A stretch of 64,000 nt of DNA, from the NCBI GenBank assembly GCA_036675505.1, contig JAKFEW010000058.1, forward strand, positions 1 through 64,000, read 5' to 3'. Source of the DNA: JAKFEW01 sp036675505 (GTDB lineage Bacteria > Cyanobacteriota > Sericytochromatia > S15B-MN24 > JAQBPE01). The notes beneath the pieces were generated by a model. The model searched no databases, had not been told where the DNA came from, and worked only from the letters and a program-made list of their open reading frames with translations. How positions within the stretch are numbered: the stretch's first letter is position 1; the number at the start of each line of letters is the position of its first letter. The position numbers and the translations under genes are program-made. Shown here in pieces: positions 8,498 through 25,039 of the stretch.

Positions 8498-8977
8498 TCA
8501 GCGCTGCATGGCCTGCCACTCGGCCATCTTGGTGATCGCCTCGGCCTCCTGGTAGGCGTCGACGGCGAGCAGGGTGTTGATCACGAACACCGAAGCGAAC
8601 ATCGGCAGGTAGAGCGGCGAGTTCGTGCCCAACGACAGCTCGACGAAGGTGAGGCCCGCCGCGCCGGCGGTCAGGCCTGCACCGAGGACCGGTCGCTGCC
8701 AGTTGTAGATGTAGCCGGCGCCGCCCAGGACGAAGTTGAGGCCGCCCGCGATCCACGGGTTCTTCGGCGACAGCTTCGCCATTGGCTCCGCCGCCGCGGG
8801 GTCCGGGCAGGGCGCTTCGGCGGCCGCGCGGGCGTCGAGCGGCGCGGCCAGGACATCGACAGCGGCGACCTCGATGGGCGTGAGGCCGATGGCCGCCTCG
8901 GCCGCCGACGCGGCCGCGGTCAGGCTCGGCGTGAGGGTCAGGGCCGCGGCGATGAGTATGGCGTGGACGAGCTTCAT
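8498..8977 (-). CDS. Small exported/membrane protein of unknown function
   Basis: 159 residues from the ATG at 8977, which has GAGGAGA just upstream; the longer open frame lacks such support. A signal-peptide-like N-terminus (MKLVHAILIAAALTLTP) is followed by an Ala-rich stretch and then three hydrophobic segments beginning at NPWIAGGLNFVLGGAGYIYN, rich in small residues, somewhat like TM2-type or DUF5683-type membrane proteins. Function unknown. It faces the beta-barrel protein gene tail to tail and is divergent from the peptidoglycan-binding protein gene. Confidence 0.65.
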   Translation of the reverse strand: MKLVHAILIAAALTLTPSLTAAASAAEAAIGLTPIEVAAVDVLAAPLDARAAAEAPCPDPAAAEPMAKLSPKNPWIAGGLNFVLGGAGYIYNWQRPVLGAGLTAGAAGLTFVELSLGTNSPLYLPMFASVFVINTLLAVDAYQEAEAITKMAEWQAMQR

Positions 8978-9155
8978 TCCGGAGTCTCCTCGGGCGTGGG
9001 CGGGCAGGCGAGCCTGTGACGCCTCTTTTGTACCCGGCGCATTCGGCAAATCGGGCTTTTCCCGAATTTCACCCACGGAGGCGCGTTTGTCGCTCGCCTG
9101 TCGCCGGGCATGCCTTATAGTGGCGCTGCCGAAAGAGACCCGGAGGACCCGCACC

Positions 9156-10118
9156 ATGTCGACCGTCGACCGCAAGCAGATCCCCACGACGCCCGCCGTG
9201 GCCGCGACCGACAAGGTCGCGAAGCAACCGGCCAGCCAACAGCCGGCCGATAGCCGGCCCGTGACCGGCGCGCAGCCCACCGTCACCACGGACGAACAGG
9301 CGCTCGGGACCGACAAGGGCCCGCGGACGTCCATCGGCTTGCCCGGCCAGCCCGGCGCGGCCGCGGCGCCGGTGCCGCCTTACGCGAAGAGCTTCGGCAG
9401 CGCGAGCTACGTGAAGGACGGCGGCGACGGCAACCTGGTCGGCCTGGCCCGCCGCGTCGCGGCGACGAGCCCCGAGCTCGCCAACGGCGCGTTCGGGAAG
9501 AACGCCAAGCTCGGCAAGCTGAGCGCGGACGACGTGAAGACGCTCCAGAAGCACCTCGAGTCGAAGGGTTACAGCGTGGGCGAGAAGGGCACCGACGGAA
9601 AATACGGGCCACAGACCCACCGCGCCCTCGCGGCGTATCTGGCGGGCGAGCAGCCGGTCGACGGTAGCAAGCCTGTCGACGGCGAAATCCCCGCCGGCGG
9701 CCCGATGCAGGGCGCCGGCATGGAGAAAGACGGCCTGCGCATCCCCGCCGGCGAGGGCCGCGCCACCACCTTCTGGAACGGCCACATGGCCTACAAGGGC
9801 AAGTACGACATGAACAACCGCCAGAACAAGGGCCTGGGCGCCTGGGGCGACAAGAACGCGCCGACCGACTACTTCGTGGCCCTGCCGGTCAAGGACAAGA
9901 AGTGGCACAACCAGAAGATCCTGATCACCAACCCGGCGACCGGCCAGCAGGTGGTGGCCCGGGTGCAGGACAAGGGCCCTGGGGCCAGCACCGGCGCGAA
10001 GATCGACCTCTCGCCGGTCACGATGGAGGCGATCGGCGGCAACTTCAAGGGGGACCTCAAGCGGGTGAAATTCGAGTTCGCGCCGGCCGACGCGCCCGTG
10101 GGACCGGTGCGGCGTTGA
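9156..10118 (+). CDS. Peptidoglycan-binding plus double-psi beta-barrel (RlpA/barwin-like) protein
   Basis: 320 residues. Residues 1-85 are Pro/Ala/Thr-rich and probably disordered, without an evident signal peptide. Residues about 120-165 match a PG_binding_1 fold (DVKTLQKHLESKGYSVG, then GKYGPQTHRAL). About 200-310 resembles a double-psi beta-barrel with Gly/Asn-rich turns and VVARVQDKGP before SPVTMEAIGG. Such proteins bind glycan strands or act as lytic enzymes or expansins; the catalytic Asp in VQDKGP is compatible with that. ATG 9156 keeps the frame, though its ribosome site (GGAGG, 13 bases away) is loose. How it leaves the cell without a visible signal is unclear. Confidence 0.7.
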   Translation: MSTVDRKQIPTTPAVAATDKVAKQPASQQPADSRPVTGAQPTVTTDEQALGTDKGPRTSIGLPGQPGAAAAPVPPYAKSFGSASYVKDGGDGNLVGLARRVAATSPELANGAFGKNAKLGKLSADDVKTLQKHLESKGYSVGEKGTDGKYGPQTHRALAAYLAGEQPVDGSKPVDGEIPAGGPMQGAGMEKDGLRIPAGEGRATTFWNGHMAYKGKYDMNNRQNKGLGAWGDKNAPTDYFVALPVKDKKWHNQKILITNPATGQQVVARVQDKGPGASTGAKIDLSPVTMEAIGGNFKGDLKRVKFEFAPADAPVGPVRR

Positions 10119-10179
10119 GCCAAGCGATGCCTGCCCGGGTACAAATCCCTTGATCGCTCGTCCGTGAAGGGGGCATGCC

Positions 10180-10707
10180 ATGGCCGATATCGGAGCAACC
10201 GGGGGCTCGAGCCCGCTCAACCAGGGCGCGGCGCGCACGGCGCCGCTCGACGCGCGTAAATCGCCCGAGCCTCAGGCGAAGATCGGGACCGACGGCCTGA
10301 CGCTTTCGACGGGCAGCAAGGCCGAGCCCCAGTACTTCGGCCATTCCCCGCGCGTCACGGTCTCGCTGATGATGAAGCAGCCGATCTGGGCCGACGATCG
10401 CAGCGACGTCACGCCGGCACAATGGGCCCAGATGCCCGAGTCGCAGCGCCAGGAGATCCTCGCGCTGATCCCGCGCGAGGCCGCCAAGGCCCAGTTCCTC
10501 TCGAACGTCGATCCGGCGGTGGTCAAGGCCAAGGCCGAACTCGGCGCGCTGGCCAAGAAAGCCTGGGAGGGCGCCCTGGCCTGGAGCGCGGAGCAAGACG
10601 CGAAGAAGGCCCGGGCGGGGGAGGCCCCGCCGGCCCCGACCGCAGACGCCCAGGTCGATCGGCTGAACGCGCTGATCGAATCGAGCGAGCCGAAGCCCAC
10701 GCCCTGA
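10180..10707 (+). CDS. Conserved-looking protein of unknown function
   Basis: 175 residues, charged and Ala-rich, with no signal peptide or membrane segment. It starts with a disordered Gly/Ser/Pro stretch like the peptidoglycan-binding protein 62 bp upstream, then has an amphipathic helical part (TPAQWAQMPESQRQEILALI and following). I recognise no family. The shared strand, small gap and similar N-terminal style suggest that the two genes form a transcription unit. Confidence 0.6.
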   Translation: MADIGATGGSSPLNQGAARTAPLDARKSPEPQAKIGTDGLTLSTGSKAEPQYFGHSPRVTVSLMMKQPIWADDRSDVTPAQWAQMPESQRQEILALIPREAAKAQFLSNVDPAVVKAKAELGALAKKAWEGALAWSAEQDAKKARAGEAPPAPTADAQVDRLNALIESSEPKPTP

Positions 10708-10736
10708 CGGGCTCGTCGCCGCAGGCCGAGGCGGCG

Positions 10737-11555
10737 TCAGATGTCGCTGGTCAGGATGAAGCGCCAGTCGCTGCGTCCCATCCGGTGGTGCACGATGCTG
10801 GCCGTGGCGATCGGCAGCACCCCGCGGGCCGCCAGCGCGATCGCCATCGGGTCGCCGTGCGGCGCGCAGAACATGTGGGTGTGACCCACCTGCGGCCCCT
10901 TGCGGTTGGTCGGCGCGACGCCCTTGCCCAGGGGATCCCAGGTCACATGCACGAGCGGCATCGGCTGGCCGGTGGAGCCCAGCACCAGGTCCTTCACGCC
11001 GCCCAGCGACAGCATGCCGATGTGGCCGCGGAACTGCTCGATCAGCGGCTTGAGGTCCGCGATCGTGGCGGCGTCCACGCCGTAGATGCCGAGCTCGGGG
11101 CCGAGCTCGAAGAGCGCCCAGCGGAAGTGCCGCACCAGCCTCACGATGCGATTCGGGCTGCCGTCGCCCGGGTTCATGCTGATGCCGTAGCCGCGCGGCG
11201 CCCGGGCATAGTTCAGCGGGAAATCGCCCTTCGCGAGCATGGTGAGCGGCAGGTGGCGGCCGCGGTAGTCCGGGTGGACCTTCACGTCGCAGAGATACCA
11301 GACCCGCGTCGGCGCCTCACCCACGCGCAACGGCACGGTGCGCAGCACGCCGGCACCCACGGCGGCCAAGCGCTCGCCGTCCATCATCGCGAGATACTTG
11401 AGGTCGCCGAGGCGCTCGAAGAAGGCGAAGTAATCCTCGCCGTGGTCGATCTGGAACGTGTCCTCGCCGAGCGGGTAGGTGGCGATGCGTTCTAGGTCGG
11501 CCACCGGGCCCTGGAGCGCGGCGCGGTTGCGGGCGTTCACCCAAACACGGCGCAT
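10737..11555 (-). CDS. GNAT-family N-acetyltransferase
   Basis: 272 residues. The acetyl-CoA-binding core is seen at VWYLCDVKVHPDYRGRHL (beta4 and the R/Q-x-x-G/A turn, here YRGRHL), preceded by LAAVGAGVLR. The C-terminal half (YGISMNPGDGSP onward) is an extension with no obvious family. The ATG at 11555 has AAAGGA six bases upstream and is preferred to 11591. It is the last gene of a three-gene operon 32 bp after the DUF3419 gene, so its substrate is probably the product of that pathway; this is inference. Confidence 0.75.
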   Translation of the reverse strand: MRRVWVNARNRAALQGPVADLERIATYPLGEDTFQIDHGEDYFAFFERLGDLKYLAMMDGERLAAVGAGVLRTVPLRVGEAPTRVWYLCDVKVHPDYRGRHLPLTMLAKGDFPLNYARAPRGYGISMNPGDGSPNRIVRLVRHFRWALFELGPELGIYGVDAATIADLKPLIEQFRGHIGMLSLGGVKDLVLGSTGQPMPLVHVTWDPLGKGVAPTNRKGPQVGHTHMFCAPHGDPMAIALAARGVLPIATASIVHHRMGRSDWRFILTSDI

Positions 11556-11587
11556 GGAAGTCCTTTCCGGTCGACGATGAGGCTGGA

Positions 11588-12703
11588 TCAAGGGCGGGAC
11601 GGGACATCGGCCGCGAAGGCGGCCACGATTTCCTGGTAGAAGAACGAGCGATCGGCCGACGCGAGCTCGCGGGACAACTTGGCGTCGACGCCGACGTGGC
11701 CCTGGAGCTCTTCGGCGAGATCATAGTCGCCATTGAGCCTTCGCGCGAGGATCGCCCCGCCGGGCACGAGCGCCGCGGGCAGGCGGGCGAACAGCGCACG
11801 CAGATCCTCGCGCGGCATCCAGTCGGTGATGTTGGAGGTGTGGATCAGGTCGTAGGGCTGGGACGCCGCCAGGGGACCGAGGTTGGCCTCGAGCGTGCCC
11901 GCGTGGAGCCGCAAGTCCGCGAGGCCGCGGCGACGCAACTGGCCGCGTGCCTCGGCGCGCATGTAGGCGGGCAGGCCGGCCTCGCCGGGCGGATAGGCGT
12001 CGCGGAAGACCTGGTACAGGTAGAGGTTGTCGGGCGGCTTCCAGCGCTGGAGCGCCGTCGCGAAGACCTGGGCGAAGTGCGCGGCGAAGGACCGCTGCGT
12101 CGAGTACATGACCGCGCGCGCGCCGAACAGCTCGACCAGGCGCTCGCGCCGGAAGACCCGCTGGAAAATCGCGAACCAGTCGGGGCTCACGAGGGCCTCG
12201 CCGGGCCTCGCGACCGGGTCGAGCCCACGGGCGGCGAACGCGGCCGCGAGCTCGCGGAAGAGCACCTCGAAGCGGCCGGCGCGGTTCAGGCCGAAGGCGA
12301 GCTGGGCGGGGCGGGCGTCCCACCAGTCGCGCGTCGCGGCCGGCAGCTCGATGCGCAGCCGGCCGTACACGCGGGCGGGCGCCGCCGGGTCATGGCCCGG
12401 GTCGGCGCCCAGCAGCGCGAGCTGATCCGCCGGGTCGAGGCGCACGGCCCCCCAGGCGCGCAGCATCGTGAGGTGGAGCTGGGCCGGGTTGGGGTCGACG
12501 GCGTCAACCACCGCGACCTCCGGCCGGGCCAGCACGGCGAGCGCGTTGCAGCCGCCCGAGGCGATCATGAGCACGCGCAGGGGCCGGCGGCGGCGCTCGG
12601 CGAGCAGCCTGATCACCGCCAACTCGGCGCCGGGATCCTCGCGGACCTGCGAGAACGCCAGCTCCGGCACCGGCTGAGCCTCAGCCGGCGAGGAGATCGT
12701 CAT
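11588..12703 (-). CDS. BtaA-like (DUF3419) SAM-dependent 3-amino-3-carboxypropyl transferase
   Basis: 371 residues. The Rossmann part carries the family hallmark IASGGCNALAVLA then VDAVDPNPAQLHL, matching the SAM-binding loop of BtaA. Further DUF3419 marks are SPDWFAIFQRVFRRERLV, YSTQRSFAAHFAQ and YLYQVFRDAYPPG. In characterised members the enzyme moves the aminocarboxypropyl group of SAM, rather than methyl, to diacylglycerol as the first step of betaine-lipid synthesis. No BtaB-type N-methyltransferase follows, so a different acceptor or end product is plausible. It overlaps the upstream iron-enzyme gene by 23 bp and precedes a GNAT gene. Confidence 0.75.
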   Translation of the reverse strand: MTISSPAEAQPVPELAFSQVREDPGAELAVIRLLAERRRRPLRVLMIASGGCNALAVLARPEVAVVDAVDPNPAQLHLTMLRAWGAVRLDPADQLALLGADPGHDPAAPARVYGRLRIELPAATRDWWDARPAQLAFGLNRAGRFEVLFRELAAAFAARGLDPVARPGEALVSPDWFAIFQRVFRRERLVELFGARAVMYSTQRSFAAHFAQVFATALQRWKPPDNLYLYQVFRDAYPPGEAGLPAYMRAEARGQLRRRGLADLRLHAGTLEANLGPLAASQPYDLIHTSNITDWMPREDLRALFARLPAALVPGGAILARRLNGDYDLAEELQGHVGVDAKLSRELASADRSFFYQEIVAAFAADVPSRP

Positions 12704-13457
12704 ACAGCGTCCAGAACCAGTGCGCGCCCAGGGCGAGCCCGAGGGCGACCTCGGCGCGGGCGCGTGGCTCGGCCCAGGCGGGGGCGGCGATCGCGAAGAG
12801 GTCGCGCGCGTGGATGACGTCGAGCTCCTCGTGGACCTCGTAGTGGCGCTGGCTGCCGGGCGCGACCCAGCCGCGGGCGTGGATTGTGCGAGCGATCGCC
12901 GCGCTCACCCCCACGTAAGCATGCTCGACCGCGCCGAGCGCCGCCGCACCCGCCTCCGGCCCGCGCGTCAGGCTCCATCCGAGCAGCGCCTGTTCGAATG
13001 CGAGCACGGCGGTGGGCGCCGGCATGGCGAGCTCCTGGGGCGTCGCGCCGAGCGCGAGCAGGTAGCCGAGGTAGGTGTGCTTGTGGCTGGCCGCGGCTGT
13101 GCCGTGGCCATGCTCCTCGGCCACGTTGCGGCTCAGCGCGAGCCGCTCCTCGAGCACCGGCATGCGCGCGAGGGTGGCCGCGAGCGCCCGCGAAAAGCCC
13201 TCCACCGCGTGGCGGAACGGCAGCTGGCTGGCCCTGAACGCGTCGCGATCGGTCGCCGGGCCCGTCATCCAGGCCAGGTAGGGGTGGGCGGCGAAGTCGT
13301 AGGCCGCATCGACGGCGGCGATCGCCGCTTCCAGGGTCGGGAGCGCCGCGATCTCGGCGGGCGCCAGCGCCGGCGGCCGGCACGGGCCGAGCGGGGTCGC
13401 TCGCACGAGGCGCTCGGCTGCGTCGATCGGGCTCGGGAGGGCTTCGCCAGGGGTCAT
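12681..13457 (-). CDS. Haem-oxygenase-like iron-containing redox enzyme (TENA/PqqC superfamily)
   Basis: 258 residues, all-helical by composition. The block RNVAEEHGHG, then SHKHTYLGYLLALG, fits the Haem_oxygenas_2 signature (Glu plus His metal ligands), and YEVHEELDVIHARD near the C-terminus provides the second D-x-x-H ligand set of haem-oxygenase-like diiron oxidases. Relatives carry out C-C or N-O oxidations in small-molecule pathways. The start is the ATG at 13457; the frame runs further upstream through the GDPD gene region but that part is a shadow. It heads the operon with the BtaA-like and GNAT genes and is divergent from GDPD. Confidence 0.75.
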   Translation of the reverse strand: MTPGEALPSPIDAAERLVRATPLGPCRPPALAPAEIAALPTLEAAIAAVDAAYDFAAHPYLAWMTGPATDRDAFRASQLPFRHAVEGFSRALAATLARMPVLEERLALSRNVAEEHGHGTAAASHKHTYLGYLLALGATPQELAMPAPTAVLAFEQALLGWSLTRGPEAGAAALGAVEHAYVGVSAAIARTIHARGWVAPGSQRHYEVHEELDVIHARDLFAIAAPAWAEPRARAEVALGLALGAHWFWTLYDDLLAG

Positions 13458-13547
13458 GGTCACACGGGACGCGGGGGTGGGGGCACCCCTTCTTTCCCGC
13501 CCGCCGCGCGGGGCAAACCCCACCTGTGGCGAGCTCCGCCCGTCTGC

Positions 13548-13553
13548 TACAAT
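13548..13553 (+). promoter_or_regulatory. Candidate -10 box for the GDPD gene
   Basis: TACAAT lies 48 bp before the GDPD start within a short 144-bp divergent gap. No good -35 is seen, so the call is tentative. Confidence 0.35.
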
Positions 13554-13601
13554 GGCTCGCCCGTCACCCAGGGCGGGCCCATTGCCGAGGAGGAGCCGCC
13601 C

Positions 13602-14369
13602 ATGCCGTCGATGTCGTTCCCGGACCTGATGAGCAAGAAGGAATCGCTCGGGCGCCCCTTGATCATGGGTCACCGCGGCGCGATGGGCCACGCGCCGGAG
13701 AACACGCTCGCGAGCTTCAAGCTCGCCCACGAGATGGGCGTGGATGCCGTCGAGCTCGACGTGCACCTCTCGGCCGATGGCGTGCTCGTCGTGCACCACG
13801 ACGAGACCCTGGAGCGCACGACCAGCGGCAACGGCGAGATCTCGGCGATGACGCTCGAACAGCTCCGCCAGCTCGACGCCGGCGCGAAGTTCTCCAAGGA
13901 CTACGCCGGCGAGCGCATCCCGACGCTCGAGGAGGTCCTGACCTGGGCCAAGGGCGTCGAGCTGCCGGTGGTGATCGAGTTCAAGCGCAACCCCAACGTG
14001 CGCGCGATCGTCGAGGCGGCGATCGGCCTGGTGGAGCGCATGCAGGCCGGCGCCGACGTGGCGTTCATCTCGTTCGACCACTTCGTGCCTGCGGGCCTCA
14101 AGCAGGCCCGCCCGCAGTGGACGACCGGCGTGCTCTACGTGGGCCGCCCTGTCGATCCGGTCGCGCTCGCGGCGAGCGCGGGCGCGGACGGGTTGCTGCC
14201 GAACTTCTACTTCGTGGAGCAGGAAGACGTGGCGCGGGCGCACGCGGCGCAGAAGTGGGTGGGCTGCTGGGCGCCGAACTCGGAGCGGGAGCTGGGCTAC
14301 GCGATTTCGCAGGGGGTGGACATGATCGGGACGAACTTCCCGGACCGGCTCCAGGCGCTGTTGAAGTAG
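13602..14369 (+). CDS. Glycerophosphodiester phosphodiesterase
   Basis: 255 residues, cytoplasmic (no signal). It hydrolyses glycerophosphodiesters to glycerol-3-phosphate and an alcohol. The catalytic and metal residues are all present: HRG in IMGHRGAMGHAPENT, the E-x-D pair in VELDVHLSADGVLVV and the following HHD, then EFKRNP for the second acidic strand. ATG 13602 has GAGGAGG nine bases upstream. It is divergent from the BtaA-like operon. A link to lipid turnover with that operon is attractive but only positional. Confidence 0.93.
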   Translation: MPSMSFPDLMSKKESLGRPLIMGHRGAMGHAPENTLASFKLAHEMGVDAVELDVHLSADGVLVVHHDETLERTTSGNGEISAMTLEQLRQLDAGAKFSKDYAGERIPTLEEVLTWAKGVELPVVIEFKRNPNVRAIVEAAIGLVERMQAGADVAFISFDHFVPAGLKQARPQWTTGVLYVGRPVDPVALAASAGADGLLPNFYFVEQEDVARAHAAQKWVGCWAPNSERELGYAISQGVDMIGTNFPDRLQALLK

Positions 14370-14733
14370 CTTCCGCCTCGCTCTGGAGGCATCTTCTCAT
14401 ACCAGGACACCAAGCCCCTTCCCCAGGTGGGTTAGTGGAAGGGGTGTGGCCAAAGCGCGCAATACCCAAGATACCCTCGCATCAGCCGCCTGATTGGCGT
14501 AGCGGCGTTCTTGGTCTCGCTTGATTCGGAATAATTTGAACACGTCGGTCTCGGCGGTGGCGCAAGACCGGATCTGCATGGTGCCTGGGCGGGCATCTGC
14601 CCAGGCCGACCCGACCGCACTACTCCATGCCAACGAACAGCAAGTGGCCCTCAGGAAGCCCGTGGCCTCGGTCAGTCCGAATCCACGCGCCGGCTCCCAT
14701 AGACCACTGAGGCCACCAGATTTTAAGGAGTCG
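14370..14733. other. Gene-free stretch at the edge of the low-GC island
   Basis: 364 bp without a convincing gene. It holds a short hairpin CCCCTTCC/GGAAGGGG (14415-14444) whose loop AGGTGGGTTAGTG resembles the dispersed repeat, and another inverted repeat CCTGGGCGGGC/GCCCAGG near 14583-14612. Base composition drops from about here to 16400. Confidence 0.5.
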
Positions 14734-15177
14734 TCATTCCGATCGCGCGAGCGCGACGGGGATCGCTGCCACAAGGTCTTCCAGTCGATCGGGAACAACT
14801 AGGTTCTCGGCCGGAGTGAATTTGAAGCCCTCGCGTGCGCCGGCATTCCGGGTGGGTGTGAGCGTAATAGCGCCGTCGGCCAGAATGAGATCTACGTATC
14901 GTGTGCCCTTCATGAAGGTCGCCCAGGACTTTACGTTTGCCGCGTCGAGCACTGGCTGGAACAAGATCTTGTACTGCTCCTGCGACGGTTGAGGCGCATC
15001 GTAAACCGAAGCCGAGAGGGCCTCACGGACCTTCGATGCGATGGTAATCGCATCTACTGCCCCCTCCTCGATGACCATTACAGGGACACCAGAAACCCAG
15101 ATTCCCTTGGTCGTTCGATGATTCGGGAGGATGAAAAGGAATGATCCTCGTTGGTAAAGCGATGCGCCTTTTTTCAT
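14734..15177 (-). CDS. Putative immunity protein for the upstream toxin gene
   Basis: 147 residues, no signal or membrane segment, no family recognised. It begins nine bases after the stop of the nuclease-like toxin gene with AGGCGA before its ATG, the usual toxin-then-immunity order. Base composition is lower in GC than the neighbouring chromosome, as for the two genes before it. The immunity role rests on position alone; it could be an unrelated small protein. Confidence 0.5.
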   Translation of the reverse strand: MKKGASLYQRGSFLFILPNHRTTKGIWVSGVPVMVIEEGAVDAITIASKVREALSASVYDAPQPSQEQYKILFQPVLDAANVKSWATFMKGTRYVDLILADGAITLTPTRNAGAREGFKFTPAENLVVPDRLEDLVAAIPVALARSE

Positions 15178-15186
15178 TTTTCGCCT

Positions 15187-15750
15187 CTACGGGAAAACAA
15201 AGAACCGAACCGTGACACCTAGTCGCGCTGCTTCCTGGATCGCTTGATTGACCACTAATTGTTGCTCAGCACTGGGTATCCTGGGAATTGCGATGTCGAG
15301 AGCGCGTCCTGTGATTTCACTTGGTTGCACGATCACACCCTTCCAGGCCCGGCCTTCGAACTTTGCGATCGCGTTGATCTGCTTCGCCAACTCGCTCTTC
15401 AACTTTGATGGTATCTGATAGCTGGCCGCATTGAGATCCATCGTCTTGATGCTCGTCGCTATGCCATCCTCCATTCGGTCGATGACCGGGAAGTCGAACG
15501 GAAGGTGTGGGGATCGCCCCAGCGCTTCTTCGATTAGCCTGCCGCGTTCGAGCGGGGGAAGCCCCCAAACGCTGGGCGAGAGACCATGGCCACCTGGCGT
15601 CGTAACACCACATGCCTTTTTTGCGATTCGATCGCGGAACGACGGCGGAATCAGGTCTGCGGCGGCCTTCATTACGAACGGCGCGCCTGCGACAATGATC
15701 TTGCCCGCCGCGTAGCCAGCAGCCAATTCGGCGGCGTCCTGCGGCGTCAT
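15187..15750 (-). CDS. Putative nuclease toxin (CdiA-CT / restriction-endonuclease-fold type)
   Basis: 187 residues. The C-terminal 110 residues show FDFPVIDRMEDG, then ATSIKTMDL, a Y-x(n)-L core and a terminal GRALDIAIPRIPSAEQ block. This pattern recalls the PD-(D/E)xK-like CDI toxin domains, with D...SIK as the active-site strand. The first 60 residues (DAAELAAGYAAGKIIVAGAP) resemble the helical part that often precedes polymorphic toxin domains. It overlaps the preceding lipoprotein gene by one base (TAATG) and is followed nine bases later by a small gene that may encode immunity. The nuclease call is from motif memory, not a search. Confidence 0.55.
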   Translation of the reverse strand: MTPQDAAELAAGYAAGKIIVAGAPFVMKAAADLIPPSFRDRIAKKACGVTTPGGHGLSPSVWGLPPLERGRLIEEALGRSPHLPFDFPVIDRMEDGIATSIKTMDLNAASYQIPSKLKSELAKQINAIAKFEGRAWKGVIVQPSEITGRALDIAIPRIPSAEQQLVVNQAIQEAARLGVTVRFFVFP

Positions 15751-16228
15751 TAGGAGTACTTGAAGGGCGGGTCGTAGGGTACGGCCTGCAACTTGTAGCC
15801 CTGAGCCGCCGGCGTTGACTCAGCCTGCCGGTAGACGTCCTGCTCGAGCGCATAGATGCTGACAGGGTCGTCGTTCTCCAGGTAGACCCATCCCTCAGGA
15901 GTACTGACTGCCAACGAGGTGCTGGGGTCGACGCCGGCGCCGTTCAGCGAGGCGGTTGATTGGGACATCTCGAAGGCCTTCAGGTCTACGAGGTCGTCAA
16001 CCCCATCAGCGCCTAGCTCGGGCCAGTCGGCGGCCAGTGCATCCCAGACGCTCTGGGAGACGCTCATCAACTTCCGCTTCGGCGCGACAGTAGCTACTGC
16101 CTGAAAGGGCGCCTGCTGTGCCGTCGGTGAAAAACCAGCTTGGCGGTCAGGATGGGCTGCTGACATGAAAGCAACGCCATCGCAAGGAGCAAGGACGTTC
16201 CCCGGGAAAACATCCGGCATGAGGACAT
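15750..16228 (-). pseudogene. Lipoprotein gene with probable frameshift, upstream of the toxin
   Basis: Two frames together look like one lipoprotein. From the ATG at 16228 (GGAG eight bases upstream) one frame gives MFSRGTSLLLAMALLSCQQP, an excellent lipoprotein signal with lipobox LLSC, but it soon loses sense. The other frame, open from 16298 to 15750, has no good start but continues as SPTAQQAPFQAVATVAPKRK to the stop. Adding one T to the T5 run at 16130-16134 (minus strand) joins them in phase. So the gene is either broken by a one-base deletion or the sequence contains an error. Function is unknown; it is translationally coupled to the toxin gene. Confidence 0.55.
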
Positions 16229-16489
16229 GAGCTTTGCTCCATTGTGAAACATCGGTTTTCCCTTGCCGCCGCAGCGGCTCAATTGTCTTCCCCAGCATGC
16301 CCTTACTCGGCGTACCTCAAACCCTTGCTCGGTTAACGATTGTAAACATGCGGACAGAGTGCATTTAATGCGAGTTATCCGACCATGTCCTCTGCGAATT
16401 CCCGGCCCCAGCTGCCCGCCGCGAGAGCGCGCGGGAGTCGACGACTCGACGGCGGCATAGAAAAGGCCGATCTGCCCCCGCGGCGAGCC

Positions 16490-25035
<8,546 letters not shown>

Positions 25036-25039
<4 letters not shown>

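Noticed and set aside
6726..8756. A 676-codon minus-strand frame under the barrel protein
   Set aside because: Shadow of the plus-strand gene, no start signal or domain.
14521..14802. Possible 93-codon plus-strand gene in the low-GC island
   Set aside because: No ribosome site, no recognisable fold, overlaps the immunity-like gene end.
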